In this document: in pieces, positions 10,083 through 21,036 of the stretch | Layout of the letters: every line of letters starts with the position of its first letter | How positions within the stretch are numbered: the stretch's first letter is position 1 | Assembly: GCA_029990175.1 (NCBI GenBank) | Contig: JARKIP010000198.1 | Coordinates: 124,001 to 188,000 of the forward strand | DNA length: 64,000 bases | From: Petunia secreta | Lineage: Eukaryota; Streptophyta; Magnoliopsida; Solanales; Solanaceae | Direction of reading: 5' to 3' | Made by a program: the position numbers and the translations under genes | The notes under the pieces: generated by a model | Database searches by the model: none | Told to the model about the DNA's origin: nothing | Seen by the model: only the letters and a program-made list of their open reading frames with translations

Positions 10083-11492
10083 ATTCTAAATTGAAGTTGT
10101 GCTCAAACATTTTTCCTCTAGTATTTTTTTTTAGATTACATTATGAAACGACTTCGGTCAGTCGTTTCGGAAGTTAGGACTCCGATTGGTGTGCCGATAA
10201 TTTTAAAATATTCGTAATGTCCATTAGAACCTGTCTGTAAATTTTGAGCTAAATCAGACCTCGTTTGGTAGGCATCAGAAGAAGGTTTCAGTTTTTATTG
10301 GCGATAAATATTAAAAAGAGATTTTCGAGCTCGGTTTTTGCCGAATGAGCTCCAATTTGAAATTCGAAAGCGCCATTGGGTTTGTATTATTATTTATGAC
10401 CTTTGTGAACTTTCGAAAGTGAATTTCGATGTTGTTCGGCTAGTTTCCGCTAAAATGCCGAAAATTAAATAATTTGACCTTTTCCATTTAAATTCCCATC
10501 TTGAGTTTCGGGAGTCTGATTTGAGATCCGCCTTCGCGAGTATGTTAAATATAACTCGTATGCAAAAGTTGGAATTATTTCGAATATCGTAGGGTACTAT
10601 TTTAATTTTCGTTAAGAAAATAAAATAAAATAAAAAGACAAAAATTACAAAGAATGAAAGAAAAGGAAACATGATATCTTCTGTAGAAATAGAAAAACGA
10701 AACAGAATCAGAGAAAGTGAGAAACAGAGAAAATTATCATAAAAAAATGCCAGAAAATGAGAAAAGGGGCCGGAGAAAAATAGTATTTTCACCCCAGAAC
10801 ATTCAGGTAATGATCTTAATATATTATTTGAGTTTATTACGTATGTTTGAATATATTTTTACGGTAAAAATAGGGATATTAGACATCGCCCTAATGACGT
10901 AAATTGATAGTTTAAAGGGTCAAATGGACCCCGATATTGAAATTGATTATATATTCGTACTCAGTGAGTTATGAGCAACATATAAATATAATTTATTTGG
11001 GGTTTGGTTATGTGACCTTAAACCCGGTACATAGGCCTGGCATGCGTATTGCGTATGCGAATAGGGTATCAGGTTCTTAACCGGATTGCCCCTAAGATGT
11101 GAGGAATGAAGCCTTTAGCCTAAGTTGATATATTTTTCTACTTATTGAATAGAGTGAGATCGTTTGGCAATGAAACCAAAGGACAAGCGGTTATTGAGTG
11201 GATGTACTAACTTTGTAACAAGGTAAGTGTTTATATCCATTTCTTTGGAGGCACCTGGCCTCGTGGATTTTCTACCACGTGTTCCTTACGTGTGTAGCTG
11301 CTGATAGGCGTACTCATTACGCCTTAGCTTTGGATTTATATTCTATATTATATATTATGTCCTGTTATTGGTATTGCATTGAGAATCTGAGTATTGTACT
11401 TTGGCTGTGAGTTGGTATATACTTTCCAGCTGTCGATGAGAGTCCCGCGCTGGTGATGGGTTATTATTGCATCATGTTGCATTCGTATGCAC

Positions 11493-11784
11493 ATTGCATC
11501 ATATTGAGGGTAGGAGGATTTCGCCCTCGGAGCAGGAGGATTCCGCTCCATTGCATCATATTGAGGGTAGGAGGATTCCGCCCTCGGAGCAGGAGGATTC
11601 CGCTCTATTGCATCATATTGAGGGTACGAGGATTCCGCCCTCGGAGCCGGAGGATTCCGCTCCATTGCATCATATTGAGGATAGGAGGATTCCGCCCTCG
11701 GAGCAGGAGGATTCCGCTCTATTGCATCATATTGACGGTAGGACGATTCCCCCCCCCCCCCCCGGAGCAGGATGATTCCGCTCC
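11493..11784. repeat. 57-bp tandem array in B 5' LTR
   Basis: Five units starting at 11493, 11550, 11607, 11664 and 11721, each with two GGAGGATTCCGC cores. The last unit carries a run of C at 11750-11763. Because 57 is a multiple of 3 and the unit has few stops, three overlapping open frames appear on both strands. They are repeat artefacts. Confidence 0.92.
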
Positions 11785-11935
11785 ATCTATTTGGCACATG
11801 TGACACCATTGCATCATACTGTATTCATCCCATTTCGTTGCACCGCGTGCTGACTATTGTGTGACTATCGTGCTGTGTTTTATATATGCGGTATGTATAC
11901 CGTATCTCAGTTTGCCAATATATTTCTGGCTCGTA

Positions 11936-12105
11936 TCCCGGGTTGCACGTCGCGACAATATAAATACATGGATCGGATCGGGCTTCACGCCGCAACAGTA
12001 TAAATGAACGAATCGGGTTGCACGCTGCAACAGTATAAATATACGAATCGGGTTGAACACCGCAACAGTATGAATATATGGATCGGGTTGCACGCCGTAA
12101 CAGGA
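11936..12105. repeat. 36-bp degenerate array in B 5' LTR
   Basis: About five units of roughly 36 bp built on CGGGTTGCACGCCGCAAC and AGTATAAATA. The same array lies at about 47096-47262 in the other LTR. Confidence 0.8.
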
Positions 12106-12761
12106 TGTATTTCTAATTGTCGACATGTTCAGGATATCTATATGTTCTGTCTGCCTTATGTCCCTGGTTGTTTATGATTCCATATGTGTTTTCAGTTATT
12201 ATTTGGCTATGCCTGTTTATAGTTCAAATAAGATGGACTTAGTTTATCTATTTTTCTTCTCCCTGGCTAGGTATCCTATTCTTTGAGGTGGCTAGTCTGC
12301 CCCACTTATTGAGTCCTTTTGACTCACCCTTGTTTGTTGTTTGTTTCTTGTCTATCTATTTCGTTTCGGCAGGTTCGCTCCAGGATTGAGTTCGCCACGT
12401 TGTGAAGGAGCGAAGACGACTTCAGCTGTCAGGGTGAGCCAGCTTTTATTCCGGATGGCCACCAGTTTATTGGTTATTATTTCATTTGCATTTTGCTCCC
12501 TTCAGGAGGTATTTGTCTTCTTTTGTACTCTTAGATGTCTAGTCTGGATAGCCCTAAACCTAGCATGTTGGGTAGTCAGCTGTAATTTCTTTTGTACAGC
12601 TTAGAGGTATCAGTATGTCTGTAAATTTTTTTTTTAAGTCTTGTCCTTATTTATGAATTATTATATTTATTTTCCTAATTTAATTGGTAAGGGTTCGCCC
12701 AACGGGTCTAGGGGAGGATGTCGGGTGCCCGCACGCCTAACCGGATTTCGGGTCGTATCAG

Positions 12762-12779
12762 TTTGTTTCAGAGCCTGGT
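12762..12779 (+). other. B primer-binding site (decayed)
   Basis: TTTGTTTCAGAGCCTGG two bases after the LTR resembles the TGGTATCAGAGC primer site for initiator tRNA-Met seen intact in E2 and E3, with several mismatches. Confidence 0.6.
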
Positions 12780-15270
12780 TTAGAGTCTATCCAGACTAAG
12801 ACAGTGTCTAGTAGAGTCTCGCTGATGGGTACGTAGACGTCCGTACTTATCTACGAGAGGCTATGATGGCGTTTAGGAAGTTTCACTTCCTTCATTTCTG
12901 ATCGTGCGTCGGTCTAGGATTTAAAAGTATTTTCGTTAATTCGTTAATTCATGCATGGTAATTGTGAACCCTCGTGCGACAAATCAGCAAACGGAAGGAG
13001 TTCAGGACGAAGCAGTCTAGCCTGGGGCTAGCACTGACGAAACCCCGAGAGTTTTGATCGTGCTGACGATCTAGTTACGGAGGTCCCAACTGTACGAGCT
13101 TGCGATGGGCAAGGGAGCAGGGCCTTGTAGTTCCCTTGGCTCTCTACGATGCTTTACGAGAATCTTGGCGACGTAGATACCGCAAGAACTTATTATTCGC
13201 TAGGCTGCTTATCAAGTTGCCGCATGTGCAGACGTTCGATCTCAGGGAGCTCCTTTTTTGGTTCTTAATATTGCTGCATTAAATTATATTCAAGAGGTAG
13301 TATGTGTTGTACCTCTAATTGTTCTGGCTGGTTAGCCAGCCGAGGTATCAGTTCGGTCCGAGTGTCCGAAGAGGTTGCATTATTTTACGCGGTTGAACCT
13401 TCCGATATTCTTAAGTAATGCATCAGATAAACCTTGTGATTCTTTTAAAAAAAATAAATAAATAAAAGGATGTCAACATATCCTTCACGCTGTTGGTTAT
13501 CTCGAGCAATATGCTGTGTATTATTCTGCTTTCCAGTTTCAGGGTTCAGCCTTGAATTGGTGGGCCGCTATCTTATTAGCTAACTTGGTTCGGTTTTTCT
13601 TCTAGATTCTTGGAAAGTTCCTTCCGAGTAGCGAGCAAGATGAAAAGTGTTGCCAGTTCGAGTGGATTGGACAGGGTAGCCTGTCGGTTAGCCTGTTGGT
13701 TTCAGAATATTAGATTGAATTCTATAGAATGGCTGAATATGCATTAGAACTAGTCCATGAGCCTTTCGAGAGATTCAAATATTTATTAGTGACCTTTCCC
13801 CATCCTTGAAATCCCAGATGGCTCGAGAAACTGAGGTCCGGATTTTATTTGATATTGTTGTTAATATTGCCCGAAGGTTCGAGGCATGCTATAAGTTAGA
13901 GCGGGAAGAGTTAGAGCGGGAAAATAAGAGATCCTGTGGCCCTAGTGGGTAACCATGGTACCTCATTTGGAGGTAAAATTTATGATTATTTTGGGAGGTC
14001 ACCTTCCAGGTTATCTCAGCTTGTGTCACTTGATTCTTAAAGTGTGCTAGTAGCTCATCAAGATCACATTCAGTCTTCTCTTTATAGCTTTCAACAATCT
14101 GTCCAGCTTCTATTCTCAGCAAAAAGGTGTTATCATTGTCGTGAGTCTGGTTATCCTTTGAGGAGTTTTTCCTTATTCTGGCAAGTAGGCCGTCGTCCTT
14201 TCTCTCGTCATCAGGCACCTACACAGTCGTAGGGAATTTTATTTAAATCTTAATCAATTAGAGAAATGCCACCATCCAATAGAGTTTGAGAGCGTGGTGG
14301 TTGTGGTTCGTATGGAAATAATTATCAGGGTAGCGGCTCAGCTTAGCTGCAGAGGCAGTTCTATTAACTGCTAGTCTGGCAGGATGCTGAAGCATCTGAT
14401 GTAGTAGATCCATGTATTTCTTCTTCTCTTAAATGTGAGTAAGATTTGATTCTTTCGATCGATCCGGAAATAGTGTGTCTTATCATGTTTCGATGGTTTC
14501 CTTGGATGTCGTTTCTATTAAGAATCAGTTGCGGTAGAGGGGTGAGCTTCTTGTATGATTTATTCTTGGCATTTCTGAGATCCTCCTAGTTGATCTGGTT
14601 TAAATGTGAGAAATTTGGGAGTGAGTGTTGCAATTGTCTGTCTGGCATCTTGTCGTGCCACCTTCTATTATTATATCAAATTAGTATACCTCTCTTTTCG
14701 GAATTCCGTTTTGGTAAGATTATAGGATTCTTATTCATCACCATCAGAAAGTGTCATTGTTTCTTCCGGTATAAAGTGATTAGTAAGTAATACTCGATCT
14801 ACGTGTCTCCTCTTGGTTCGAAATGTTAGTGACGTCATGTTATTTTATGAGTTTCTCTCAGTTATAAAAGAGTTTACCGATAAATTGTTGGAGTTCTCTT
14901 CTTATGAGAAGGCTAAATTGGCATGGGTGTTGTTCCATAAAGCTTATTTAATGTCTATTTCTTCAATTGTGGTTCTTTGGCTAGCTTAACTCGGAAGTAA
15001 TCTAGCTCAGGTGGCCAAGTAAATAAGAAGATGAACTTCCTGAAGCTCTAATTATTTCTATCCTCGATCTATTTCCATTTCTTCTTCGTCCGGCACTAGT
15101 GAGCTTGGGCGATTAGTAGCCGCTTGTGACGTTCCCTGTGTTGAGCCAGAGTACGTGTTATTGTAGCCGGGTAAGCATATTATTATTTTGGATATCAGTT
15201 TATCTGGGTATCCATTCCCATGTATAGTATAGTGCTGGTTCTGTTTTTGCGGATCATCCAGTTTCAGGGG
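12780..15270 (+). pseudogene. B gag remnant
   Basis: Degenerate coding sequence with many stops and frame changes. A capsid-like SAFQFQGSALNWWAA is readable at about 13527-13572, and a broken zinc knuckle CYHCRESGYPL at 14128-14160 (expected G-H and final C are lost). A stretch at about 14830-14940 faintly resembles the region before RT. The last 80 bp before the Ogre insertion (15190-15270, continuing at 38796-38822) match the D2 LTR near 61350-61450. No functional product is possible. Confidence 0.6.
15266..15270. repeat. Ogre target-site duplication, left
   Basis: AGGGG, repeated at 38791-38795. Joining the flanks across the element restores a sequence collinear with D2 near 61425, which confirms the insertion point. 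Confidence 0.9.
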
Positions 15271-18200
15271 TGTAATCACCTAATTTTGGCACCAAAAAAT
15301 ATAAAATTACATAAAAAAGGTTGTTTTAATTATTATGTGATTTTTTGCTAGATTCTATCCTTTATTTAGCCGTGTTAATTTAATTTGTTAGATAAAAATA
15401 TTAGAAAATTACTTTTAAAAAAATAGAATCATGTGTGGTTAGTGTCAATGTGACATTTTATGTGTTAGCATACTTTAATTTAGTAATTGATTATTATTTT
15501 ATGTTGATTTTGTGTAATTGACAATATGGGTTAATGGCTATTTATAAAAGAAATCAGCCCAAACGTTCAGCCCAAATCCCAATTCCGACCCGGCCCAACT
15601 ACCTTTAATCCCAAATTTCCCTAATTTTTCCCTCATTCCACAATACAACCAGAACTAAAGAGGGGCTGACGAAATTCTGAGGGCCACCGATCCCCGCCAC
15701 CGTCGACGACGGAAACACCACTTTCCGGCCAAAATTTTGCATCACCCAACTCGTTTTGGTATCCCGGTTCCCGATTCGAACTCCTTTCGTCAAAATTCCC
15801 ACTGATTCCGCATGGATCGAGGTTTGAAACTCGGTCTAAACCGTGTCCGGCGAAGCTTCATATTTTCCAGGTAAACCTTTGCACGCTCGGCTTCCTCTCT
15901 TCCTCCACATTCCATTTCTAAACCCGATCACATGAAAAATAAATGTCTCAGGCCAATCCGACCCCCGACAGTGATGAATTTATTTTGGGCATTTCTTTTT
16001 CTATTTTGTGTTCCATTTTCGGCTTCCATATCCTTTCTCTTCATTTTCTAATGGAAAACGACTCCATTGGGTGTCGTTTTCGACTAGAAAATTGAGAGTT
16101 CGGGAATGGACGTTCTTATATTGATGACGACGATGTTTGGGTGTCGCTGCAATGGTTCGGGGGATAGGAAGGCTGAGTTGTGGTATTGGCGAGGTAGCGG
16201 GTTTGTTTCAATGAAATTGTGGCAATAATTTTGGGTTTGGCTCTTAGTTTGGCTAAGGTGCAGGGCAGTGGTATGGAGTATTTGTTTGATGTTTGTTTGG
16301 GGGCTGTGATGATGGTTTGATAGCGGATGAGGTCGCTAGCTGTTTTGGCGATGTTGATGGCTGCGCGAGGCTGTGATGAGGCGATGGTGATGATGTTTTG
16401 AAGGTCGCGTGTTGGGGGATTAAAATGGTGGCACATGTTAGCCGGGTACATGGTGATGTCTGGTTCAATGTCGAGTGGCTGGATTTTGAGGCAGGGACAA
16501 TGGTTTGGTATCAATGATTCTATGGTATGTGTGAGCTTTGGCGAGGCAGTAGCGGAGACGTAATAACATCAGTGAAACGGTGGGATTGAATTAGTGATGG
16601 TGGAACTGCGACAATGCAGCAGCGAGGCCGTAGCAGGGCTGTTTCATGTCGACGTTCATTGGTTTGGATGTCTCGATGTTTGAAACGATGGTTATGGTGA
16701 GTTGATGGTGGCTGCGGTCGAGGCAACGGTGTGAAGAAATGTGTGTGTGTGCAGCTGCGATGATGGCAAACCAATGGTGGTTCTGTCATAGTGAGGCAGC
16801 AGCTATGACGACACGGGAAAGCAGCATCGATGTTAATTGTGTCCTACAGTGGTGATGGAAGCAGGGCAGTGATGGTATAGTACTTTAGTCGACTAAGTCC
16901 CATCTCTTTTGTTCACTGTTAGTTTGTTAGTCATATAGTTTAACTGTTTTGTCGTCTTCCTGACTCGGAAAGATTATTGAATCAGTTTTAATATGAGTTT
17001 TCTCTTGTCAAGAATAAAATGTGTTTCTAGTATTGCAAATCTGGTCGCTTCAGTTCTCGTCAATCATTGTTTCATTTTAGTTCGGCCAATGTTGTCAACA
17101 GTGGTCATCTTTGAGCATGAGATTGTCTAATTTTTTGTTTAGTTTGTTTAAGACATTAAGTGTTGTTTCTTCGAATACTATGTTAACAGTTGCTAGATTA
17201 TGCGTGTCTTTCCTGTTTATGCGTGGATTTTTGATAATGTTATGCGTAAATTGGTCTTTTGTTTTGCTTAGTTTGGTAGAAATTTTTCCTTAGCTTGTCT
17301 CACTGTTGAATTGGTTAGTTGGCTAAGTGATCTACGCAACATGAACCTATCCGAATAGAAATTGCTTTTCTGCTCCATCTAAGTCTTCAGTGGTTGCGGA
17401 TCGTCATGTCCAGTTTGTTAAGCCTGCAATGTTGTCCAAGGTTCTCTTAGTCATGTAATTACTTTTGTGACTAGTGAATGTGTCTCTCTAAGATAAAATA
17501 GAGCATGCATCCTGGGAATTATTCCAATCTGAAATCTGAATAAGTTTATAACCTATTCAATTGGTGGAAGAATCTGATTAGTTTCAATATTAGTTTAGTT
17601 TGTTTGATTTGCTTAGATAGCTAAGATGACATAGGTTTGATGATGTCAAAAATAAGTCAAGGAGGAAGTACAGAGGTGGCAGCAGGAACCTCTGCTCTCT
17701 TTGGGTCTAGTACCAGCCCTGCCTGCCATGAAATTATTGTTTGAAATGGCTAAGGCTTGGGCACATGGTCTGTGTACTTCTACTGGTACACACCCCCTCT
17801 CTCTTGTCTATTTTTGTTAGCCTTTGACTCTCTTTAAAAAGGGAGAAAAAGGGAACTGAAAAGGAGGAGATACAGAACATATAAAATTGAAACAAAGAAG
17901 GGAGAGAACAGAGCAAAAAACAAAACAAAATAGCAACAGAGAAAAAGTGAGCAACAGAAAGAAAAACTGAAACAGAGGGATATAAAAAACTGAAACAAAG
18001 AGGGAACAACAGAGGGATACAGAAACATAAAAACAAAGAAACAGAGAAGTGAACAGAGGAGAAAAAAGGCAACAGAGAACATAAAAGCAGCTTCATAACA
18101 GAGAGTGAAACACTTGGAGGAAGCTGAAGAAAAGAAGAAGAAAGAAGAGGGTCTGAGTCTGGGTATTAAAGGGTCAGGTTAGAGGAGTTCGGGTTGCTAC

Positions 18201-19839
18201 TTGGTGCTTGGTCCGTGTTGTTGCTGTTGCTGAGTTGCTACTGTTTGTCTGGTTATAGCTGCTGCGTTAAGGGTGTTTTGCTATTACTAGGTATTTATTT
18301 CTTAACCTCTCTTTGTATGTATTTAATTTATGGGTAGGTTTCAAGTATGTATGAGATGATTTAGTCAAAACAAATTCATGTGTCAAGGCCGTACTCATGT
18401 TTCATTTTTATGTTAATCACTTCCCCGAACATGTTTAGATTTATCTACTTGTTAAGAGCATGGTTGTAGGTCCTATGTCATAAATGTCACTTCTATTATC
18501 TTGTCCGAAGAAGGAGGGTTAGATGTTAATATCATTTATAAACCTATTAGGACAGATTTGAGATAGAATAAGGGAAGTAAGGCTAAATTTTGTGAAGATG
18601 GCCAGGTCTGAACTCAACAGTAAAAAGGGGCTGCTTATGCAATCTGTAGGAGAAACTTTATTTGCGGAAGTAATCCAGCCCAGCTGCGAATCGATCTTTT
18701 AATCCAAATCCGCATTCGTTTAGCAAAACTGTTAAATCTTTAGAAATTGAAGGATAAAGAGTTGTATATCAAACCATAATAAATATACGGTAACCTTTTT
18801 TATAAGTTTATAGGCTAAGAAATAACCAAGGATTTCTAATATGGCTAAACATTGAAACAAATAGAAAATAGGACATATGGCATAATCCTCTTGTTAAATA
18901 AACATGCGCTCAAGTTTTTTCCTTTGTGTAAATGGGCTTCGACATTTTGCAAAGCTAGGTCATTGTATTTTGAGCTTTAACCTTAAGGCCCCAATAGTGT
19001 TCAAAAAATGTAAATTTAGTAATTTCGCTAGTTATAATGAACGAAAAATCAAAACTAGGTGAAGGATAAATGAATAAGCCATAGGACATTAGTATCTCAC
19101 CAAATAAAATTGATTCAAGTGTAGTTTATTTAAATCGGAAGATCTCGAACGGGTGAAGTGCCTGCGCGACCATATCCGGTTTTAAATAAATTACATTTGT
19201 AAATATTGAATCAAGTCGTACGTAAATAAAAGAAAAAAATGTGTCGAAAGTAAATGCGACACATATAATCAAAAAATCAAGCTGAATTATAAATTCGAGT
19301 TTTGACCAAAAATAAATAAAAATATAAAAAAATTGAGACTCAAACCAAGGTTGATAAGGTTTCGAACGGGTGAAGTGCCTGCGCGAAAATATTCGGCCGA
19401 GTCAAGAAAAAATAAAAATAAATAAATACTAATAATAATAAATCAAGGCGTAGCAAAGGAAATAAATAAAGGCAGGAACAACAAAATATTCCATATAGCC
19501 GGAATGCGTCAATAAAAGCAACTGTGCTTGGCACAGGACTCGAGGGTGCCTAATCCCTTCCCGAGAGTCAACCGAGATCCTTACTCGGAACTCTGATGCA
19601 GACCACTAACGAGTCATAGGTGTTCCAAGGTACCTTTTAGGTGACTTGGCACACCTTAAACTTGTCAAGTGGCGACTCCGAAATCTCTTAATAATTCGTG
19701 TACCTTTGAACACCGTCACTTCCTTAAATGGAAACCCTAACTCGGGATAGCGCCAAATAATCATAAAAATCCCATAAGCGCTTTCCTAAACCCGAAACGC
19801 CCTCCCAAAAGCGGGCGCGCAAAAAAAAGGGGTGTGACA
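15271..19839 (+). repeat. Ogre 5' LTR
   Basis: TGTAATCACC to GGTGTGACA, 4569 bp. TATAAAAG at 15543-15550 is the probable TATA box, and CCAG/GTAAACC at 15870/15871 is a good splice-donor match about 300 bp downstream. The LTR holds a purine-rich stretch (about 17830-18110) whose complementary F/L/S/C-rich frames I treat as spurious. Frames such as 15605-15802 (minus) recur at 34556-34753 only because the LTR is duplicated. Confidence 0.92.
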
Positions 19840-19843
19840 GCCT

Positions 19844-19861
19844 TGGCGACTCCGCTGGGGA
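19844..19861 (+). other. Ogre primer-binding site
   Basis: TGGCGACTCCGCTGGGGA lies 4 bp after the LTR. It is complementary to a 3' end with CCA preceded by a GACTCC-paired acceptor, which fits tRNA-Arg as reported for Ogre elements. The tRNA assignment is from memory. Confidence 0.8.
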
Positions 19862-21036
19862 AAAAAGTGAAAACTGAGAATCTCAGGCTTTATACTTTGT
19901 CGCTTTCGGCTTTTAAATATTGTTTGTACATGCTGCCTTGAATGTTACTGCTTTGATATGTTTGAACTGTATATACACAACTGTCTTCTCTCGTACACCT
20001 CTGAGTCTTCTGGAACACTGCACACATGCACGCCAGTCTCGCTTCGGCGTCTGGAATTTCTGTCGTGTCTCAGGACACAAAAAGTTAACCCTTTTTAGGA
20101 GGAGGTGCGTTGGGTTAGGCCGTTAGACGTTGTCGACCGGTACCCCCGAGGCACTTCCAAATTGCCAGAAACTATAGAACATGAACCCATTGAGTCACCT
20201 AGAGTTGAACCTGTGCTTTTATCTAGGCCGATTTATTTGCATGTCATTAGACTTAGCGAGGTGCGGTACACCGGTACCGCACTTGTCTAGGCTGACCCTT
20301 TAGAGTCTAGATGGGGCCCACACCCCAGAAAGACAATAGTGGCATCTTTTGTGTTGCATCTAGAGAGGCCGTTATGCTGACCGTTTATCGAGGGAGAGCG
20401 AGTTAGTCTGGAAAAATGAGGAAAAAAATGATGAAAAAAAAAAAAGAGAGAAGAAACACCTTGTTAAGAGGGGCAATTTCAGATTTTTCAAAAAAAAATA
20501 TTAGCGTGTCAATTGTCCTTTTCCCGTTGTCGGCAAAGATTTTAAAAGCCAATTTCACGCCGTTATAACGGCCAATTTTGTGAAAAATAAAAGAGAAAAA
20601 AAAAAAAAAAACAACGTCAATAGTCAAATTTTTGGTGTCGTTGTCATGTCAAATTTTGTTCAAAAAATTAGAAAATCAAAAATCAAAATAGAGTCCTCTT
20701 GTTTGTAAAACATTGACAAGTTTGTTTCTATTTGTCTAGGCTAGTCGGATCATGTAAATATTTTATTTGAGTCGGCTTGTCCGTTTTAACGCCGATAGTC
20801 AAATTTTGGTGTCGTTGTCATGTCAAATTTTGTTCAAAAAAATTAGAAAATCAAAAAATCAAAGTAAAGTCGTCTTGTTTTGTAAAGCATTGACAAGTTT
20901 TGTTTCTATTTGTCTAGCCTAGTCAATCATGTAAAAATTTTGTTTGAGTCGGCTTGTCCGTTTAAAATGTTGTTTTACAAAATTTTGTCCAAGTTTTCTC
21001 GGTCCTAATCCTTCATTTTTTAATAGTATAGGTATC
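19862..21036 (+). other. Ogre leader with 175-bp tandem duplication
   Basis: Untranslated leader before ORF1. It contains poly-A tracts and two tandem copies of a 175-bp unit starting ATAGTCAAATTT at 20620 and 20795, ending at about 20968. It ends AGTATAG/GTATCATGG, an acceptor-like junction at the ORF1 ATG. Confidence 0.75.

Larger units (their letters stand above)
10144..12760 (+). repeat. B 5' LTR
   Basis: Starts TGAAACGAC directly after CATTA and ends GGTCGTATCA. It holds the 57-bp array at 11493-11784 and the 36-bp array at 11936-12105. It retains about 72 bp (12536-12608) that the 3' LTR has lost, and the 32 bp at its left end that the 3' LTR lacks. Confidence 0.82.

Noticed and set aside
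11348..11809. Proline/arginine-rich and serine-rich open frames on both strands (also 46513-47022)
   Set aside because: Produced by the 57-bp tandem repeat, whose length is a multiple of 3. No domain, and both strands are open at once.
15605..16789. Minus-strand frames in the Ogre LTR repeated at 34556-35740
   Set aside because: Apparent conservation comes from the two LTR copies; differences include missense changes without a coding pattern.
17734..18096. Phe/Leu/Cys/Ser-rich frames (also 36685-37047) that look like membrane proteins
   Set aside because: They are the complement of a purine-rich tract in the Ogre LTR. Their conservation only reflects the LTR duplication.
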